35,958 bases of DNA from an uncultured Trichormus sp. (GCA_936914905.1 CAKZGI010000355.1:1-35958), one strand, 5' to 3'. Shown: positions 1-8,070, counted from the stretch's first letter. Made by a program: numbers and translations. Notes: generated by a model not told the origin, from the letters alone.

Positions 1-181
1 CTGCTAATACTACTAATGTCATAAAGTCTTCATACTTAATCCCAATTAATCTTTTTGATTCCTGGAGGTATAATTCTATTCTTTCTAGGGGACTTGTCAC
101 TATTGATATACATACTTACATTTTTTCTGTTTATTTTCCCACAAAATTGCTTTTAAGGATAGGTCTATTATACTGCTTAAA

Positions 182-212
182 CTAACTCAAAATTGAATTG
201 ATTTTGAGTTAG
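182..212. terminator. 12-bp perfect hairpin at the end of the peptide cluster
   Basis: CTAACTCAAAAT at 182-193 and its exact complement at 201-212 surround a 7-nt loop. It lies about 70 bp beyond the last (decayed) peptide gene on the minus strand. The U-tract is weak on both strands, so termination is an inference. The rest of 1-280 shows no gene. Confidence 0.45.
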
Positions 213-282
213 GTAGATGAGTGATTTTCTACCCCTTTAGTTAATCAGATAGTAAAAATTATGCGATAGTTTTCTTAAGTTA

Positions 283-487
283 TTAATAGCCAAAAACGGT
301 ACCTGGTAACACACCATAGCAATGCATACCGGGATAAGCACCATAGCCTAGACCACCACCATAGCCAAATCCGGCATCAGGTAGACCATACACCTAAACG
401 AGCATAGCCAAGCCGACCAGATGCTAAATCTTGTTCCTCTGTTGGTAAATCCACAAATAATTAACATTTAAGGATTTGAACTGACAT
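283..487 (-). pseudogene. Decayed double-glycine-leader peptide gene
   Basis: Read from the ATG at 487, the first eight codons (MSVQILKC) are followed by TAA at 461-463. The frame then continues as LFVDLPTEEQDLASGR, which aligns residue for residue with the intact leader of the gene at 1976-2212 (MSDKIKKSDLVAELCTEEQQ and onward); the stop falls at leader codon 9. The usual GG cleavage site has become SG-R. A frameshift near residue 36 then moves the frame into a Gly/Tyr-rich tail (GFGYGGGLGYGAYPGM and on) that ends at a TAA at 283-285. The shared initiation box (GCCTCACTTAC on the plus strand, 496-506) is still present 8 nt upstream of the ATG. At least two disabling lesions make this a dead member of the cargo family. 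It was probably once a Gly/Tyr-rich secreted peptide like its neighbour at 1976. Confidence 0.8.
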
Positions 488-630
488 AATTTTTAGCCTC
501 ACTTACAAAAATAGGTCTTTATGACCTAATTAATAAATATATTTTGCAGAGATTAAACTAATCTAAAGTGATAAATAAGAATCTAAATATTTATATCTTC
601 GGAAACAAGTTGATGAGAAAGATAGGAAAG

Positions 631-700
631 GTTAAGGGATAAAGAGTAAAGAGTAAGTGGTGAATCAAAATATTTTATCTTTGCTCTTTTACCCTTAACT
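631..700 (-). terminator. Long imperfect hairpin after the Trp/Gly peptide gene
   Basis: The arm at about 631-652 (GTTAAGGGATAAAGAGTAAA and on) is nearly complementary to the arm at 679-700 (TTTGCTCTTTTACCCTTAAC), giving a stem of about 20 bp. It begins 45 bp past the stop of the peptide gene at 745. It could terminate or stabilise that transcript. Related A/G-rich versus C/T-rich hairpins follow other cargo genes. Confidence 0.5.
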
Positions 701-744
701 AAAAGGAATTGGATATCTATTTTGTGGATTTGTCTAGCTCACTA

Positions 745-987
745 CTACCAATACTGATGTCTTCTTTGCCAGGGACCACCGCCCCAGGGACCACGACCCC
801 AGGGACCACCGCCCCAGGGACCCCAGGGACCACCGCCCCAGGGACCCCAGGAACCACCGCCCCAGGGACCCCAGGAACCACCACCCCAGGGACCCCAGGA
901 ACCACCACCCCAGCCACCAGATATAAGTTGCTGTTCTTCGCTGGATATCTCGTGAACCAAATCAGATGTGATGTGTTTATCTGACAT
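745..987 (-). CDS. Double-glycine-leader peptide, Trp/Gly/Pro repeat type
   Basis: 80 residues. The start is the ATG at 987 (MSDKHITSDLV); GAGG lies about 8 nt upstream inside a partial copy of the cluster's initiation box, so an upstream GTG in frame is not needed. The leader ends LVHEISSEEQQLISGG, a typical substrate for C39 peptidases, with predicted cleavage after GG. The core is a tandem repeat of an 8-residue unit (SWGPWGGG or PWGPWGGG), drifting into GRGPWGGGPW and a basic, aromatic end QRRHQYW. It has no Cys. It is probably matured and exported by the C39 transporter at 2981-5149. The mature function is unknown: an adhesive or matrix glycine-rich peptide, an amyloid-former, or a bacteriocin are all possible. 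The GC-rich repeat also opens a long proline-rich frame on the other strand that is not a gene. Confidence 0.8.
   Translation of the reverse strand: MSDKHITSDLVHEISSEEQQLISGGWGGGSWGPWGGGSWGPWGGGSWGPWGGGPWGPWGGGPWGRGPWGGGPWQRRHQYW
770..915. repeat. 24-bp coding tandem repeat
   Basis: About six drifting copies of a 24-bp unit (CCAGGGACCCCAGGAACCAC-like on the plus strand) encode the SWGPWGGG units of the minus-strand peptide. Arrays like this change copy number by slippage, so length variation between strains is expected. Confidence 0.8.
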
Positions 988-1002
988 AAATTTTAGCCTC
1001 AA

Positions 1003-1529
1003 TTTGGTGTTATCAATCTATACTTTTTTTATAAACACAAATAACAATAAATCCAATAATTCTCTAGTCATAGTTTAATGGATTAAAACTTCTACCTTTT
1101 GGTTGTTATAAATTAAGAGATTATGAATTAGATGGTTGATAATTTATTTTAAAAATTAATCCTATTTCTGTATATTTATATTTTTTAGAAATTTGAAGAG
1201 AAAACTAGATATGGAGTCTAGATGTTTCTTCTCTAAGAAAATCATCGGTTATAGCAGTTGCCAATGTAATTAAGAAAAATTTGAAGACTCAGCTTATAAA
1301 TGGCGTGCGCTGCCCCCCATAGGGTAGCTTAGACATTAGCTGGCTGCTATATTTGCTCAATCTTAAAGAAGATAAGACCCTGATTAGGGTTTCGAGTTCT
1401 ACAAAACTCGATTTATAAAAGGTGAAGTTATTTAAATTTTCTCTTCAAACTAGAATTAGAGTTTTGAAAAACACAAACTATCCTATAGTACCTATTTTGG
1501 GGACTTTACTTACTGGATGTTAGTTCTTA
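1003..1529. other. Intergenic region with hairpins, no gene
   Basis: Separates the peptide genes at 745-987 and 1530-1706. A hairpin at about 1191-1233 pairs AAGAGAAAACTAGA with TCTAGATGTTTCTTCT. Two small hairpins, ACCCTGATTAGGGT (1377-1390) and CGAGTT/AACTCG (1393-1410), lie about 120 bp past the stop at 1530. A GC-rich patch at about 1300-1330 (TGGCGTGCGCTGCCCCCCAT) resembles a small dispersed repeat. No open frame with a leader was found on either strand. Confidence 0.5.
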
Positions 1530-1706
1530 TTAGAACCAGGAAGAGTAATCACAGTCTTTATAGGGTGTAGACTCAGGGTAGGGTTTGTATCCACAGCATT
1601 TACGAGGTTTATAGCAAGGGGAATAATCGCAATATCCCCCGGATATAAGTTCTTGTGCTTCTGTCGTTAATTCCACTAAATTTGATTTATTGATTTGATT
1701 AGACAT
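1530..1706 (-). CDS. Double-glycine-leader peptide, Cys/Tyr-rich core
   Basis: 58 residues from the ATG at 1706 (MSNQINKSNLVELTTEAQEL). GTAAGTGAGGC ends 8 nt upstream of this ATG and supplies the ribosome binding site, so the longer reading that begins upstream is unlikely. The leader ends in ISGG. The 34-residue predicted core starts YCDYSPCYKPRKCCGYKPYP and carries five Cys, seven Tyr and several Lys and Pro. An odd Cys count allows two intramolecular disulfides plus one free thiol, or a disulfide-linked dimer. It is the only strongly Cys-rich member of the group. It is expected to be processed by the C39 transporter downstream in coordinates (2981-5149); no modification enzyme sits nearby. 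The function of the mature peptide is unknown. Confidence 0.78.
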   Translation of the reverse strand: MSNQINKSNLVELTTEAQELISGGYCDYSPCYKPRKCCGYKPYPESTPYKDCDYSSWF

Positions 1707-1830
1707 GATGAATTGCCTCACTTACATTGTTACCTTTGTCAATGTTTAGGTAAGATCCCATATTTAAAAAATCGGATAGTTGGGAAATGACAAAACTCAG
1801 TAAATGGAAAACAAGATTGTCATCACAGCA

Positions 1831-1921
1831 AAGGAGGAGAAGAAGAGATTATTTGAATTCCCTCAAATTTTGATTTTCATTTTGATTGCGTTGAGTGAAT
1901 TAGATGTTTTTTCTCCTCCCT
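1831..1921 (-). terminator. GGAGGAGAA/TTCTCCTCC inverted repeat
   Basis: GGAGGAGAA near 1831-1839 and TTTCTCCTCC near 1911-1920 face each other across about 70 nt. It lies 55 bp past the stop of the peptide gene at 1976. The arms resemble those of the terminator at 7269-7341. The long loop makes termination uncertain. Confidence 0.35.
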
Positions 1922-1975
1922 GTAGTGATTGAAAAGTCTAACTTACAGAACTGTTAGTCTGTAGATGGTGCTGGT

Positions 1976-2212
1976 TTAGTAACCGTAGCCGTAAATAGGA
2001 CGACAGATATAGGTGGGGTAACGTTTACCACCTTGGTAGCCACCACCAGGATAACCATCACCACCTTGGTAACCACCACCAGGATAACCATCACCACCTT
2101 GGTAGCCACCACCAGGGTACCTGCCCATACCGTATTGACCTCCGGAAAGAAGCTGTTGTTCTTCTGTACATAATTCAGCAACTAAATCTGATTTTTTGAT
2201 TTTATCTGACAT
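1976..2212 (-). CDS. Double-glycine-leader peptide, Tyr/Pro/Gly repeat type
   Basis: 78 residues from the ATG at 2212 (MSDKIKKSDLVAELCTEEQQ), with GAGGT 9-13 nt upstream; a longer in-frame reading from about 2251 has no comparable site. The leader ends LLSGG. The core contains three copies of an 11-residue unit YPGGGYQGGDG (the last ends in KR), then YPTYICRPIYGYGY with one Cys. The unit is 33 bp long and nearly identical between copies at the DNA level. The core resembles glycine/tyrosine-rich structural or adhesive peptides more than a typical bacteriocin, but that is only composition. Export and leader removal by the neighbouring C39 transporter is inferred from the GG motif and position. 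The decayed gene at 283-487 is its closest relative in the leader. Confidence 0.82.
   Translation of the reverse strand: MSDKIKKSDLVAELCTEEQQLLSGGQYGMGRYPGGGYQGGDGYPGGGYQGGDGYPGGGYQGGKRYPTYICRPIYGYGY
2028..2121. repeat. 33-bp coding tandem repeat, nearly three copies
   Basis: A 33-bp unit starting CCACCTTGGTAGCCACCACC occurs at 2028, 2061 and 2094 (the last partial), differing by single bases. It encodes YPGGGYQGGDG on the minus strand. The low divergence points to recent expansion or homogenisation. Confidence 0.85.
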
Positions 2213-2412
2213 GATTATTGACCTCAAAAACACATTTAGGTGTGTAATCACCTATGCTTTTATTATTAATGTTTTATCTTTTAATAAAATTGAACTCTGG
2301 TTATATTTTTATTTAAAATATTTCTTTCTTTTAACTCATGATTTTTCAGAAAAATAGTAAAGTTTACGAGATATATATTATTAGTGTTTTTTATTTATAT
2401 GAGCAACAGAAA

Positions 2413-2444
2413 TGTAGAGATATAAAATATAGTTTCTCTCTACA
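2413..2444. terminator. TGTAGAGA/TCTCTACA hairpin between peptide genes
   Basis: An exact 8-bp inverted repeat with a 16-nt spacer sits in the AT-rich gap 2213-2646 between two cargo genes. No gene was found in that gap. An AGGTG/CACCT hairpin at about 2239-2255 lies just upstream of the gene starting at 2212. Confidence 0.35.
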
Positions 2445-2646
2445 CAATGATAATGATGTTGAAATTCTAAATTTGCGGTTCTTGAATTCTTTTTAAGGAA
2501 AACCGGGTTTATTTCATAGGCATTTCATTCAAGACAGATCATAGTTATTCATAACCCTTACAGGGTAAGGGTTTTGCTATGATTAATCCTCGATCACCAT
2601 AAAAACAAGGCAAGAGCCAAATTTGTGCTTCAGGAAAACAAGTTAT

Positions 2647-2946
2647 TTAGTAAATTAGGTAAAAATCACTCAATTCGTTACCAGGATAATTGATTATGGG
2701 TATACCAAAAGTGAAAGAAGTAGCTATGGTAATTTGTGATAACTTATATTTACTACTTTGTGTACTAGATTCACTAACTCCTAGATTTAAGTCACTATCT
2801 GCGGCGCTGTCAATGTCAGTTTTTTGGAAGAAAAAGTCAGTTTTACCAATAACATTAAAAACTTGCCCAGCAATTAATATTTCTTGATCTGCTTCAGATA
2901 AGTCATGAAATAGTGCCTGATGCTTAGATGTCTGATTATCTGCCAT
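2647..2946 (-). CDS. Leader-bearing small peptide with Ala-Gly site
   Basis: 99 residues from the ATG at 2946, with AAGGA about 10 nt upstream. The N-terminus MADNQTSKHQALFHDLSEADQEILIAGQ has the shape of the other leaders (aliphatic-rich helix, LSEADQEIL) but ends in Ala-Gly rather than Gly-Gly; GA and GS variants are accepted by some C39 peptidases, so cleavage after AG is plausible. The core (VFNVIGKTDFFFQKTDIDSA and on) is not repetitive. It is acidic and Ser/Thr-rich and finishes in a hydrophobic stretch, FGIPIINYPGNELSDFYLIY. The stop is 203 bp before the stop-side of the transporter's strand partner, and the gene begins 34 bp after the transporter stop, so it may be co-transcribed with it. 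It may be the primary cargo or a diverged member. Function unknown. Confidence 0.7.
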   Translation of the reverse strand: MADNQTSKHQALFHDLSEADQEILIAGQVFNVIGKTDFFFQKTDIDSAADSDLNLGVSESSTQSSKYKLSQITIATSFTFGIPIINYPGNELSDFYLIY

Positions 2947-2980
2947 AGTGTTAAATCCTTACAAGACGAGAGCATTAATT

Positions 2981-5149
2981 TTATATAGTTAAAAACTTCA
3001 TATGCTCTCCTTTCTGAGAAAGAAAAGTTTCTAGGCTACCTTGCAATTCTACTTCACCTTGATCCATTAACACTATCCAATCTGCTCGATTAACCACACT
3101 GGGACGATGGGTAATCAAAATTGTGGTTTGACCTTTGCGAGATGCCAACAATCTATCTAAGACATGAGTTTCGCTTACTGGATCTAGTCCTGCCGTTGCT
3201 TCGTCTAAGATTAAAATGGGTGGATTGGTAAGTATTCCGCGTGCGATCGCTAATCGTTGTCTTTGTCCACCAGAAAGATTTGCACCAAATTCTCCTAACA
3301 CCGTTTGGTACTTGTTAGGTAATTGACTAATAAAACCATCAGCATCAGCAATTTCACAGGCTTGAACAACTTGATCAAAAGGAATAGAAGGTGTTCCTAA
3401 ACGAAAGTTTTCTAAAATTGATCGACTCCAAAAATGAGGTTCTTGGGGTACATAAACTACTTGTTGTCGCAAACAATCAAGAGAAAGGTCATGGATATTA
3501 AAAACCCCAATGCGAATATTACCTGAAGTTGGCTGATATAAACCTGCTATCAATTTTGCTAAGGTACTTTTACCACAACCTGATTTACCAATTAAAGCAA
3601 TCACCTTTGCACCGGGAAGTTTAAGAGAAAAATCTTCTAATAAATCAACTCTTCCTGCGTGGTGAAATGTAAGATGAGAGAAATGAATATCGGCATCACC
3701 GGCGATTTGTGCAAGAGGCTTTTGACTACCTCCAACTACTTCTGGTGTGGCATCAATAACTTCTAGCAAACGAGAAATTGCAGTTTGAGAACGGAAATAT
3801 TCATCTACTAATCCTACCAAAGAACCAATTAAAGCTAAAACATTCACTTGTAAGGCATTAAAAGCTAGCATTTGACCAATAGTTAATTTGTTGCTAATTA
3901 CTAACATACTGCCTATACCCAGTAGAATTACACCACCAAGAGTAGAAAGAAGCTTTGCAACAGTACCGTTGATAATACCAATTTGAATTGTGCTGAAAGT
4001 AAGATTAGCTAGACGACCAAAACGGCTTTGAAATTCATCCAAAAATTGAGGAGTAGCATTAGTTGTTTTGATTACTTGTGCGCCTTTGAAAGTTTCTACT
4101 AATACCCCTTGATTTTCTGCTCCCAGAACTAATAGACTGCGGGTTTTTTGTTGAAGAATTGGCAAGAATGGCAGAGTTGATAAAGTCATTAGAACACCAA
4201 AGCCAATTACAGCTATTGTTAATTGCCAGCTATAAAACATCATTAAGCAAAATGAAATAACGGCAATAAAAATCTGGCTAGGCAAAAGAACTACTACCTG
4301 AGAAACTAATTGATTAATTTCATTAATATCACTTAATCTACTTGTAATTTCACCACTCCGGCGAGACTCGTAGTAATTTAAAGGTAATTGCAGTATTTTC
4401 CGTCCAAAATCTAAGACTAAGCCTAATTGCAATCGTTGACCAAAATGAGCAATCATAGTAGCTTGAATGACTTGTAAACTACTACTGAATATGGTCATAA
4501 CGACAACAGCAGATACCACAACTGTAAGTAGCTGAATATCTCCCCGCACCAGGACATCATCGGTTAGTAATTGAATTAAAACAGGAGTTCCTAGAGCTAA
4601 GACACCCAGGATAATATTTATCATCAATACCTGAGTGAGTAATCCCCGATAGGGCAATATTCGCATGAAGAAGCGTAACAAGCCACCGTGAGGTTTTTCT
4701 TGGGGTTGTTGAGAAAAACGCTCTGGATCTGGCTCTAGTAAGAGCATGACTCCGTTCCAAGCTGCTACTAATTCTTCGCGTTTGATATAGCGAATACCTA
4801 CAGCCGGATCAGCAATGACATACTTTTTACCCCGTTCTCCATATAAAACAACCCAGTGATAACCGCGCCAATGAATAATTGCTGGTAGTTGGATTTCTGT
4901 GATTCTATCTACAAGTTCTAGTGAGGCTTTAACAGCTCTAGCATTGAATCCTAAATCATCAGATCCACGTTTTAAACCTAATAAAGTTGTACCTAGTTGT
5001 CCTGTTCCTACGGCTTCTCGACCTTTATTTATGCTTAAGAAGCGTCCGTAATATTTGCAAATGGACGCTAGACAAGCTGCACCACAGTCTTCTTCACTTG
5101 CCTGTAAAACAGATTGGTATTTTTTTTGAGATTTGAATGGATTAAACAT
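2981..5149 (-). CDS. Peptidase-containing ABC transporter (C39 peptidase, PCAT)
   Basis: 722 residues from the ATG at 5149; a TTG-started reading adds 18 residues of repeat-like sequence and is less likely. The N-terminal C39 peptidase shows the oxyanion Gln16, Cys22 in QASEEDCGAAC, His98 in GYHWVVLYG and Asp114 in IADPAVG, so it looks catalytically complete. A six-helix ABC exporter membrane domain spans about residues 160-470. The nucleotide-binding domain has Walker A GKSGCGKST (about 521-529), Q-loop YVPQEPH, signature LSGGQRQR (about 625), Walker B ILILDEAT (about 646) and the H-loop ITHR. In this family the peptidase removes double-glycine leaders while exporting the peptide across the inner membrane. 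It follows the HlyD gene by 93 bp on the same strand and is flanked on both sides by leader-bearing cargo genes. HetC and the Synechococcus biofilm transporter PteB belong to the same class; orthology to either is not claimed. Confidence 0.95.
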   Translation of the reverse strand: MFNPFKSQKKYQSVLQASEEDCGAACLASICKYYGRFLSINKGREAVGTGQLGTTLLGLKRGSDDLGFNARAVKASLELVDRITEIQLPAIIHWRGYHWVVLYGERGKKYVIADPAVGIRYIKREELVAAWNGVMLLLEPDPERFSQQPQEKPHGGLLRFFMRILPYRGLLTQVLMINIILGVLALGTPVLIQLLTDDVLVRGDIQLLTVVVSAVVVMTIFSSSLQVIQATMIAHFGQRLQLGLVLDFGRKILQLPLNYYESRRSGEITSRLSDINEINQLVSQVVVLLPSQIFIAVISFCLMMFYSWQLTIAVIGFGVLMTLSTLPFLPILQQKTRSLLVLGAENQGVLVETFKGAQVIKTTNATPQFLDEFQSRFGRLANLTFSTIQIGIINGTVAKLLSTLGGVILLGIGSMLVISNKLTIGQMLAFNALQVNVLALIGSLVGLVDEYFRSQTAISRLLEVIDATPEVVGGSQKPLAQIAGDADIHFSHLTFHHAGRVDLLEDFSLKLPGAKVIALIGKSGCGKSTLAKLIAGLYQPTSGNIRIGVFNIHDLSLDCLRQQVVYVPQEPHFWSRSILENFRLGTPSIPFDQVVQACEIADADGFISQLPNKYQTVLGEFGANLSGGQRQRLAIARGILTNPPILILDEATAGLDPVSETHVLDRLLASRKGQTTILITHRPSVVNRADWIVLMDQGEVELQGSLETFLSQKGEHMKFLTI

Positions 5150-5242
5150 ATAATACAAAAGTTTAAATTCAAAATTTAAAAACAGAAAATGTCTGTAAAT
5201 CAACTAATGACCAATAACCAGTAGCCAATGATTTATGACTAA

Positions 5243-6790
5243 TTACAAATCAGTAATTAATCGAGCTTTCCTGAGAATAAATTGCAGTACAGTTTCTTCA
5301 CGGGAAATAATATCAGTTCGACCTTGCATTCCTGGTTGTACATGACATTGCCGATCACCTCTACCTACATATAATGTTTCTGGTTCAATAGTTACTTCAT
5401 AACCATTGACCTGCTGAATATTTGCGGCTGTATTATTTTGAGATTGGGTTTGTGCAACTGGAAAAATATCTGGGGCAACATTTTTGACAATGCCTTTGAG
5501 AGTGCCGTAATCTGGATAAGGACAAGCAGAAACTTGCATTTGGACTTTTTGACCTGCTTCTACTTTATTAATCTCTTGAGCAGGTACATAAGCCTTGATT
5601 TGTAAAGGAGCATTCAAGGGAGCGATCTGAGCAATGGCTTCACTGGGTTGTACCACTTGTCCAGGGTTGCGAAGTCTAAATTGTAGTAAAGTGCCAGTAA
5701 TAGGTGCGCGAATTACACTATGATTCAAATCAGTTTCTGTTTGTAGCAAGTCCTGACGACCGCGAATAAGCTGCTTTTGAATTTCTAGACGTTGTTGGAG
5801 TAGAGTCTGAAGTTCTCTTTTCAAAGCGGCTAAGGTAGCTTCACTCCTAGCTTGTTCTTGTTTTATTCGTTCCGATGCGATAATTACCACAGAATTACTA
5901 GGATTGATAGCTGTTCTTGCTTTATATAGATTTGTTTTAGCAATTTCTAGGGCTTGTTGTTTTTCTTCAAGGAGAGTTTTAGCGTTGTTTTTAGCTTGTT
6001 CTAACTTGGCTTGGGCAGATTTAACGGCTTGTTGTTTTTCTTCCGACATACTGTGAGATATTGCACCAGAATTGCCGATCGCTTGCAATCTATCTCTTTG
6101 CAACTTGGCAAGATTTAACGCTGTTTGTGCTTCATCTATCGTTGTGGTTAATACTCTCTCTTGTTGTAAGCGTTCAAGTTGTGATTTCGCAAATCTTAAA
6201 GCCACTTCAGCTTGTGACATCTCTGCATTAGCTTTGATTTGTTGATCATTAAAGTTGCGTTGAGTACCACCTAACTCAGCTTGTGCAGCTAAAATTGTGC
6301 GATTATTTAAATTTGCCTGTGCCAGAATCTGAGTATTAATTTCACCTAGTTGAGCATCAATTTGTACAAGTTGTAATTTACCTTGCTGAATATTACTTTG
6401 TAGTTGGCTTTTTTGGGTTTGCAGAGGGGAATCATCAACGTAAGCGATCGCATCCCCCTGAGTTACAATCTGATTGTCTTTAACCACAATCTTTTGCACC
6501 TGACCAGAAATAGCTGACTCAACTAGCCTTAGTTCTCCCATCGGTCTAATACTGGCAGGAACTTTTACCGTTACTTTGTAATTGAGTACAGTTGTCAAAC
6601 CTACACCCACTACAAAAATAGTCAACATTACCCCCACACCAATGCTAGTCCATTTGTGAATTTGGGGTAGAAACTCATTAACTTCAACTAAATGCAGATG
6701 TTCAGAATTCGGATCATGAGATCCATTCCAAACATTGTTTTCATAGCGGCGTAAAGAGTCCACAGCGTTGCACCTTTTTGTTTGAAACAT
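5243..6790 (-). CDS. HlyD-family periplasmic adaptor of the peptide exporter
   Basis: 515 residues from the ATG at 6790. A cytoplasmic N-terminus is followed by one membrane helix at about 48-69 (WTSIGVGVMLTIFVVGVGLT), then a lipoyl/biotinyl-like half motif (VVKDNQIVTQGDAIAYVDD), and long Gln/Ala-rich coiled coils from about 120 to 345. The second lipoyl half (APITGTLLQFRLRNPGQVVQ) and a beta-barrel region finish the protein. It is the expected membrane-fusion partner of the C39 transporter encoded next, joining it to an outer-membrane channel such as a TolC homologue, which is not in this window. The order hlyD then ABC on the minus strand suggests an operon. No strong ribosome binding site is visible. 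The 93-bp gap to the transporter holds tandem TGGTTATTGGTCATTAG-like repeats. Confidence 0.92.
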   Translation of the reverse strand: MFQTKRCNAVDSLRRYENNVWNGSHDPNSEHLHLVEVNEFLPQIHKWTSIGVGVMLTIFVVGVGLTTVLNYKVTVKVPASIRPMGELRLVESAISGQVQKIVVKDNQIVTQGDAIAYVDDSPLQTQKSQLQSNIQQGKLQLVQIDAQLGEINTQILAQANLNNRTILAAQAELGGTQRNFNDQQIKANAEMSQAEVALRFAKSQLERLQQERVLTTTIDEAQTALNLAKLQRDRLQAIGNSGAISHSMSEEKQQAVKSAQAKLEQAKNNAKTLLEEKQQALEIAKTNLYKARTAINPSNSVVIIASERIKQEQARSEATLAALKRELQTLLQQRLEIQKQLIRGRQDLLQTETDLNHSVIRAPITGTLLQFRLRNPGQVVQPSEAIAQIAPLNAPLQIKAYVPAQEINKVEAGQKVQMQVSACPYPDYGTLKGIVKNVAPDIFPVAQTQSQNNTAANIQQVNGYEVTIEPETLYVGRGDRQCHVQPGMQGRTDIISREETVLQFILRKARLITDL

Positions 6791-7746
6791 CAATGAACAT
6801 GAGGGTTATCTGGGTTTGCAGTTGATATTGAGACGGCTTAGATAACTCCATATAACTTGATTGCAAATCCCATCTCACAGAAAAATCACTGTCTGAAGTA
6901 ATCTGTCCTCAGAGAGTAGTAAAAATTTGTAAAAGTGTTCTACTTGGAGAAACATAATCAAGCAGCCAAGTCTAACATTTTATAGTTCGGCGATTATTCA
7001 GAACCACCTCTCGACAAATAACCTTCGAAAAAGATATCTTTGCCTCTATCTTTTGGTGAAGATAAAGAATATCCAAAATATCAACCTTGTCAAAACAGGA
7101 TAACAACAGGTCTTAATTCAACTAAACAGCACCAGAATAAAATAAGTCTCTCACAACAGTAAACATCATGGTCAATAATCCTCTATAATAATTAGTGGGG
7201 GATAAGAAAAGTAACGGCTGACCATAGCAAAAACTTTTCTTTCAATCTCTGAAGTGGGCACGGTTGAGAAAAAAACAGAGGAGAACGCTCAATCTCACTC
7301 AAAGACCTCACTTACGTTGAGCGAGTAGTAAGAATCTCCTCTCCCCCCTTCCTAATTACAAACACCAGATTCCACATATTTACTTGCCGATTGAGTTTTA
7401 AATTACTGACTTAGCCAATAACAATGAAATGATAACTATTGGAATTTAATTGTCAGTGTTTACTAGACAAACAAAATAGTCAAATAACTTTGACGTAAAA
7501 AATTTACTCAAGCCTCAAACTTAACTGTTTAATAATCCCAAATTTATTTGGGAATAAATTGTGTATAAAATTTGCTTTGTGCAGTACTTCTATTCTAGTT
7601 ACAGCATATTGCAGGTAAATTAAGTACATAATTTAAACCAAAAACCTGACTTGTGACTCTTGAATTATGTTGTATTAATGTATAGGTAGCGGAGATTTTA
7701 GTCCGCCAAAATTGACAAAATTTTCTGAAATGAGAAACCATAAACT
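6791..7746. other. 956-bp region upstream of the HlyD gene
   Basis: No coding region was recognised on either strand. It contains the strong hairpin at 7269-7341. The rest is AT-rich and should carry the promoter of the transport operon, which I could not pinpoint. Confidence 0.5.
7269..7341 (-). terminator. Intrinsic terminator between upstream cargo genes and the transport operon
   Basis: On the minus strand GAGGAGA (7335-7341) pairs with TCTCCTC (7278-7284) and CGCTCAA (7317-7323) with TTGAGCG (7286-7292), followed by TGTTTTTTT (7269-7276). The U-run directly after the stem is classic. The loop contains ACCTCACTTAC (7305-7315, plus strand), one base different from the initiation box used by several cargo genes, so it may have formed from the start of a lost peptide gene. 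It implies that the upstream precursors and hlyD are separate transcription units. Confidence 0.65.
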
Positions 7747-8070
7747 CTAGAGTGTTTGACTGGAACCCAAAAATGCTGGCAAAATCATAATATCTTCTGC
7801 ACCAGTACTAGTACCCTTACCCTGTCCAGTGGAATTACCAATACTACCTAGTAGTCCAGAATTAGTTACTCCTTGTAGGGTATTATTACCCAGTTTAGTT
7901 TCTGAACCATCATTGATAGCTTTACCAATTGGATTGACTGGTCTGCCTCTGAGAGCAGTAATAGGGGCAAGAAGTGGATCAGCAGACCCAACCTGACCAC
8001 CAGATAAAAGTTCCTGTTGTTGATCAGATAACTCAACTAGCCGTTGTTGTATACTGATGGAATTTGACAT
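7747..8070 (-). CDS. Double-glycine-leader peptide, Asn/Gly/Ser-rich
   Basis: 107 residues. The leader MSNSISIQQRLVELSDQQQE continues LLSGG and fits the family; cleavage after GG would release about 82 residues beginning QVGSADPL. The core has the pattern GLLGSIGNSTGQGKGTSTGA, which parallels GPAGSTGNSIGTTSAVNTAA in the precursors at 9468 and 10172, so all are likely one paralogous family despite low identity. It has no Cys, few charges and ends PAFLGSSQTL. The start ATG is preceded by AAGGTGA, a usable ribosome binding site. It is the cargo gene closest to the transport operon on the upstream side. A role as a secreted peptide handled by the C39 transporter is inferred; function unknown. Confidence 0.8.
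   Translation of the reverse strand: MSNSISIQQRLVELSDQQQELLSGGQVGSADPLLAPITALRGRPVNPIGKAINDGSETKLGNNTLQGVTNSGLLGSIGNSTGQGKGTSTGAEDIMILPAFLGSSQTL

Noticed and set aside
709-984. Plus-strand frame rich in Thr/Pro/Gly (TTAPGTPG repeats)
   Set aside because: It is the antisense of the Trp/Gly repeat peptide; the minus strand has leader, GG site and ribosome binding site, this frame has none.
2981-5203. Transporter as HetC orthologue
   Set aside because: Domain class is the same, but the surrounding cargo genes and lack of heterocyst genes nearby do not support naming it hetC.
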